Shown here one piece after another: positions 31,639-34,471 of a stretch of DNA of 34,471 nucleotides; the stretch's first letter is position 1, and every line of letters begins with the position of its first letter. The position numbers were made by a program, and so were the translations under genes. The DNA comes from Parachlamydiales bacterium (GTDB lineage Bacteria; Chlamydiota; Chlamydiia; Chlamydiales; SM23-39): NCBI GenBank assembly GCA_015661075.1, contig JACVQJ010000031.1:1-34471 (forward strand). Direction: 5' to 3'. Below the pieces are notes generated by a model. That model saw nothing but the letters and a program-made list of their open reading frames with translations. It was not told the origin of the DNA and searched no databases.

Positions 31639-33531
31639 TCACTTTTTACGCACTCGTTTGGTCGGGGTGCTGGCATTCTGGAAAACCCAGATGGGCGAGC
31701 TCCAGGCGCAATGTCCATCGGCCTGTCTGACTCGTAGATAGTAATAGGCAAACATGGGCTGTTCCGGCTTGGATGGCTCGAGAGAGATCTGGCTTAACGC
31801 ATCGCTATCGTCGATCGCGAATTCTACGCCATTTTCCGATATCTCCAATTTCCTCCAATCTTTGCCATTACGAATGAGAACGGCTTCCGTGAGCGGCTGG
31901 GTGCCGATCGCATATCCGGTGATATGGCGATTGAATTCAAGACCGGGCCGCACTTTGGCGTCGATCTCGGATCCCATGGAAAAGCCGGCGATCTGAAGGC
32001 CCAAAATGATCTTTTCGCCTGTCGTGGCATAGCAGGAACGGTTGACGAGCGCATCGATCAGAGCCGAGCGATTGTGCTCTTTGGCCAAAATAGCCGTGAG
32101 ACCGGGCGTGTACTGGACCTGATCGGAGTCAAAGAGATCGGTATAGGGTCCGCGATCGTCGTATCCGCCCGCGACAAAACCAAAGCGGCAGCCCGCATTG
32201 AGCGCTCTTTGCAATGATCCTTCGGCCGATTCGCTGATTCCTTTGCGAGATCCTTTGATCGGACAGTAATTGCCTTCTTTCGCCAGACACTCCGAAGAGC
32301 CCCATGCATTGTAGATTTCTGCGACGCGTTCGTATTCAAAATTAAAGTCGTCGAAATCATAAAGAGTCGGCTTTCCCATGGTGAAAGAGGGAAAGGCGAT
32401 GACGTCTTTCGGATTGTGGGTCTTATAGATCTTTTTGAGGGAATTGTTTTTCGTATCTTTTCTTCGCAAAATGGGCTTACTATCTTTCGTGTAAATGAAC
32501 TGGCGCAAACCTTCCGTTTTCGGCTCGCCGAGCCACTGGAATCCCAGCAAAGCGACAAAGCGATCGTCTTCGTTGAATTCGGCGATCTGCTGCACGATCT
32601 TTTTCCAAACGTCGTTTGACGTTTCTTCTTCGGAATCAAAACAGGACGTCGCAATAAATTGCAGAGATTTTTCATCGCGCATATGCCGCAAATAGGCTTC
32701 GATATTTTCTCCGGAGTCGGTTCGATCCGACTCGCCATGGAGAAGCCCCCAATAAAGACTCAGAACGCTATCCGTTAGGCATTTAATCGGAGGCGAGTAA
32801 AAGATTTCCTGCGTTTTCAGGTTGCGCAGCTGGATTCGGTAGAGTCCGGCTTCGTTAAAATAAAGATTGGGCAGCGCGATAAAACCCGTTTCCGGCACGA
32901 AGAGCTTCCAGTTGAGGTTTTCCCGCAGATGTTCGTAGCTGAGATCGATCAGTGTTCCTTCCGGGGCGTTGGAAGTCAGGTTGCCGTAGACGTCCTCAAA
33001 ACGGACGACGACATCGAAGCGCTTGTTGCGCGAAACGAGCGACGGGGCGACGACTTTCAGATTTTTCAAAATATTTCCGCGCACGTCGAGCGCGAAGATT
33101 TCAGAATCCTTGTAATCACCCTTGCCTTTGGGATCGATGGCGAAGATAAACGGACGCCGTCTCTGAGCCACTTTCTGGCAGGCGTTTCCCTTTTTAGCCA
33201 CGTCCTTGTCTGGGGTCCCCATGAAAATGGTTAAGCTATCGCTTGCCTTGATCTCGGAGGGCAAAACGAATTCAAAGGATCCGAAAGGAGTTTCCAGCGC
33301 TTTGGCGCCAATGACTTTACCGCCGGGGATCTCCGCCCAGATGAGGTTGGCTTTTTCCTTGAGGTTGGTCTGAGGGATTTGCCAGTCGATCGGGCGTCCT
33401 TTGCTCTGCAGATCGAACCGTATCCGGGTGCCTTTAGGAAGGGGCGTCGCCGTCGTATAAGTAAATTTCCAGGTACAAACATCACCGGCGAGAGCATAAG
33501 TCGGCTCGCAAGAACAGATCGATCGTCGCAT
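31639..33531 (-). CDS. DUF3604-family protein
   Basis: This encodes 630 residues, starting at the ATG with GGAAGGG seven bases upstream (an upstream TTG is unlikely). The N-terminal 270 residues look like beta-rich Ig-like domains (PLPKGTRIRFDLQSKG, VSRNKRFDVVVRFEDVYGN). The second half carries the DUF3604 core: YWGLLHGESDRTDSG (an H/D-containing metal-like motif), ALLGFQWLG, GGYDDRGPYTD and LTAILAKEHNRSALIDAL. DUF3604 is distantly like PHP-type metallohydrolases; activity unknown. There is no obvious signal peptide, and only part of the usual DLHxHT metal motif is visible (LLHGES). Conserved in several environmental chlamydiae to my knowledge. Confidence 0.82.
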   Translation of the reverse strand: MRRSICSCEPTYALAGDVCTWKFTYTTATPLPKGTRIRFDLQSKGRPIDWQIPQTNLKEKANLIWAEIPGGKVIGAKALETPFGSFEFVLPSEIKASDSLTIFMGTPDKDVAKKGNACQKVAQRRRPFIFAIDPKGKGDYKDSEIFALDVRGNILKNLKVVAPSLVSRNKRFDVVVRFEDVYGNLTSNAPEGTLIDLSYEHLRENLNWKLFVPETGFIALPNLYFNEAGLYRIQLRNLKTQEIFYSPPIKCLTDSVLSLYWGLLHGESDRTDSGENIEAYLRHMRDEKSLQFIATSCFDSEEETSNDVWKKIVQQIAEFNEDDRFVALLGFQWLGEPKTEGLRQFIYTKDSKPILRRKDTKNNSLKKIYKTHNPKDVIAFPSFTMGKPTLYDFDDFNFEYERVAEIYNAWGSSECLAKEGNYCPIKGSRKGISESAEGSLQRALNAGCRFGFVAGGYDDRGPYTDLFDSDQVQYTPGLTAILAKEHNRSALIDALVNRSCYATTGEKIILGLQIAGFSMGSEIDAKVRPGLEFNRHITGYAIGTQPLTEAVLIRNGKDWRKLEISENGVEFAIDDSDALSQISLEPSKPEQPMFAYYYLRVRQADGHCAWSSPIWVFQNASTPTKRVRKK

Positions 33532-33586
33532 GAAAAATCCCTTCCTTAAAGCCAATCATAGTGCCTGAGAATCGTTTGTTTGGCAA

Positions 33587-33683
33587 CTCGACTTTGCAAC
33601 TTTTTGGACCCAAAGGCCTCGAGATATTTGTTCTCGGGAGCAAATAGACGAGGCAGGCGGGTCCAAAAAGTTACAAAGTCGAG
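33587..33683. repeat. Family-1 palindromic repeat, copy D (short, diverged)
   Basis: CTCGACTTTGCAACTTTTTG and GGCCTCGAGATATTTG on the left; CAAATAGACGAGGCAGGC and ACAAAGTCGAG on the right. About 97 bp, same layout as copy B, but with GCAACTTTTTGGACC in place of GTACATTTTTAGGGCC; both arms changed together. It lies between the lipoprotein stop and the DUF3604 gene start. Confidence 0.8.
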
Positions 33684-33700
33684 CGGCAAGGTGCTGGGGT

Positions 33701-34240
33701 TTAAAATTTCGGCTTTACATTAGCTTTAGCCATCTCGTACGGCTCGACGAATTGATCGACGAGGATGTCTTTTTGGGAATCGGGGACGCAATAATAGATT
33801 TTGTCATTGGCCTGGAAAACGAGAGCGATGCCTGAAGGATGGCGGCGCTGGCTTTTGTGCCGGTACGAAATCGATACCAATGCCCGAGAGCGGGGAAAGG
33901 GATAGTTTTTCAGGTACGGCCTGATTTCTTCATTGCTGTTGATCATTTGGGTCAGCTTTTCCGTTCCGAGGATCTCAATCGAGCGCCCCTCTTCGATCGT
34001 CCCCGGACGATCGGCGGCAAATGCCACCTCGATCTCGTCGATCATCTCCGGCATGGCCCCTCCGCTGCCGATGCATACGACATCGAACTCCTTTTCAATC
34101 TGCTTTGAAAAAGAATCGATGAGTTCGTGCGCGATCCGGACATGCTTCGATGGTTTCACGCTTTGGGCGCAGCCCCCGAGCCAAACGCTACAAGCGATAA
34201 GAATGAACAGCTTGCTCGAAGCGCAATCCCGCCTCTTCAG
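33701..34240 (-). CDS. Lipoprotein, unknown; start codon unclear
   Basis: The frame encodes a lipoprotein signal (LFILIACSVWLGG with lipobox Cys) followed by about 150 residues of no known family (FDVVCIGSGGAMPEMIDEIE, PLKNYPF-like and YRHKSQRRHPSGIALVFQAN segments). No ATG, GTG or TTG lies in frame close to the signal sequence. The nearest plausible start is a CTG at 34240 giving MKRRDCASSKLF; otherwise the frame runs far into a palindrome. The 5' end overlaps a fragment resembling the right end of elements P1/P2, so the native start was probably replaced by insertion and the gene may be a pseudogene. Confidence 0.5.
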   Translation of the reverse strand: MKRRDCASSKLFILIACSVWLGGCAQSVKPSKHVRIAHELIDSFSKQIEKEFDVVCIGSGGAMPEMIDEIEVAFAADRPGTIEEGRSIEILGTEKLTQMINSNEEIRPYLKNYPFPRSRALVSISYRHKSQRRHPSGIALVFQANDKIYYCVPDSQKDILVDQFVEPYEMAKANVKPKF

Positions 34241-34290
34241 GGGCGGGTTAGCCGAGCTATTTATTTTATCGGGCGCTTTTAAGCGCCCGC
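34205..34290 (-). mobile_element. Fragment related to hairpin elements P1/P2 (P3)
   Basis: On the minus strand: hairpin GGGCGCTTAAAAGCGCCC, then GATAAAATA, then hairpin CCCGCCCCTGAAGAGGCGGG, then ATTGCGC. P1 has the same series: hairpin, GAATAAAATA, CCCACCCCTAAAGGGGTGGG, ATTGCGG. Both stems have changed with pairing kept. Its left part is missing or replaced by palindrome J. Confidence 0.5.
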
Positions 34291-34293
34291 CAT

Positions 34294-34463
34294 TACTACC
34301 CCACCAGGCGAATAAGTGACAAAGAGCGCGAGCGAGGCAAAGACAGATCGAAGCGCAGCGGTTCGAGAGAGAAGTCCATAGTAGAACTATGGACGACGAT
34401 AGAGAATCGATATGTCGCAGCCGCAGCAAGCTATTTGTCACTTATTTGCCTGGTGGGGTAGTA
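34294..34463. repeat. Long palindrome J containing family-2 repeat
   Basis: TACTACCCCACCAGGCGAAT then AAGTGACAAA pairs with its reverse complement at the right end with one mismatch over 30 bp. The interior (34336-34420) holds the family-2 blocks GCGAGGCAAAGACAGATCGA, AGCGGTTCGA and a hairpin GTCCATAG..CTATGGAC also found at 8194-8275. About 170 bp. It upsets the 5' region of the lipoprotein gene. Confidence 0.8.
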
Positions 34464-34471
34464 GCTGTCGA

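Noticed and set aside
114-33683. CRISPR array made by the repeated CTCGAC elements
   Set aside because: The copies are thousands of bases apart, internally palindromic and not arranged as repeat-spacer units; no cas genes are present.

Overview
This 34.5 kb window looks like a chromosomal segment of a member of the Chlamydiota, most likely an amoeba-associated ('environmental') lineage rather than Chlamydia itself. The evidence is a divergent RNase HIII gene (rnhC) and a truncated RodZ-like gene side by side, the tpiA / xseA-xseB-dxs block, a DapF-family epimerase, an LptD-like outer-membrane protein, and several predicted envelope proteins with no recognisable relatives. Genus cannot be settled from the sequence alone. 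Core genes look moderately GC-rich. Several accessory stretches (about 2.9-3.7, 17-19 and 25.5-31.6 kb) look more AT-rich.

Layout. 0.1-2.8 kb: a GIY-YIG protein, a RodZ-like cell-shape protein and rnhC. 2.9-9 kb: envelope genes, namely an Inc-like two-helix membrane protein, a beta-barrel candidate, an exported protein, two Yip1-family paralogues, a small acidic exported protein, a DUF378 protein with a Cys-rich tail, and a LysE-type exporter. 9-13.65 kb: a complete arginine deiminase operon on the minus strand (arcA-arcC-arcB plus an AdiC/ArcD-type antiporter). It could turn arginine into ornithine, ammonia, CO2 and ATP, with arginine imported and product exported by the antiporter. 13.76-16.8 kb: LptD-like protein and DapF. 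16.95-19.0 kb: an unknown gene and a VapBC toxin-antitoxin pair. 19.1-25.3 kb: tpiA-secG-def on the minus strand, and xseA-xseB-dxs-nadK as a tightly overlapping plus-strand operon. 25.3-31.6 kb: an accessory region that starts six bases after the nadK stop with a 172-bp repeat containing the 3' half of a tRNA-Tyr. It holds a hydrolase, a HigB/RelE-type toxin-antitoxin pair, a second copy of the tRNA-containing repeat, a broken MFS transporter, a broken HigBA module, insertion-sequence debris and an unknown gene. 31.6-34.4 kb: a DUF3604 protein and a lipoprotein whose 5' end is disturbed.

The most unusual feature is the density of intergenic palindromic elements. One family (five copies; ends like CTCGACTTTGTAC) repeatedly sits just behind a stop codon and once supplies the last residues and stop of a gene. 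At least five other long imperfect palindromes of about 170-190 bp have unrelated sequences but nearly the same size; one lies inside the arginine deiminase operon. A separate hairpin-rich element of about 136 bp, resembling the ends of IS200/IS605 (TnpB-type) elements, has inserted into two coding genes, the MFS transporter and a HigB toxin, and a related fragment lies at the 5' end of the lipoprotein gene. Together these suggest a genome shaped by several families of small non-autonomous mobile hairpins.

All functional names rest on motifs read by eye. No database search was run.
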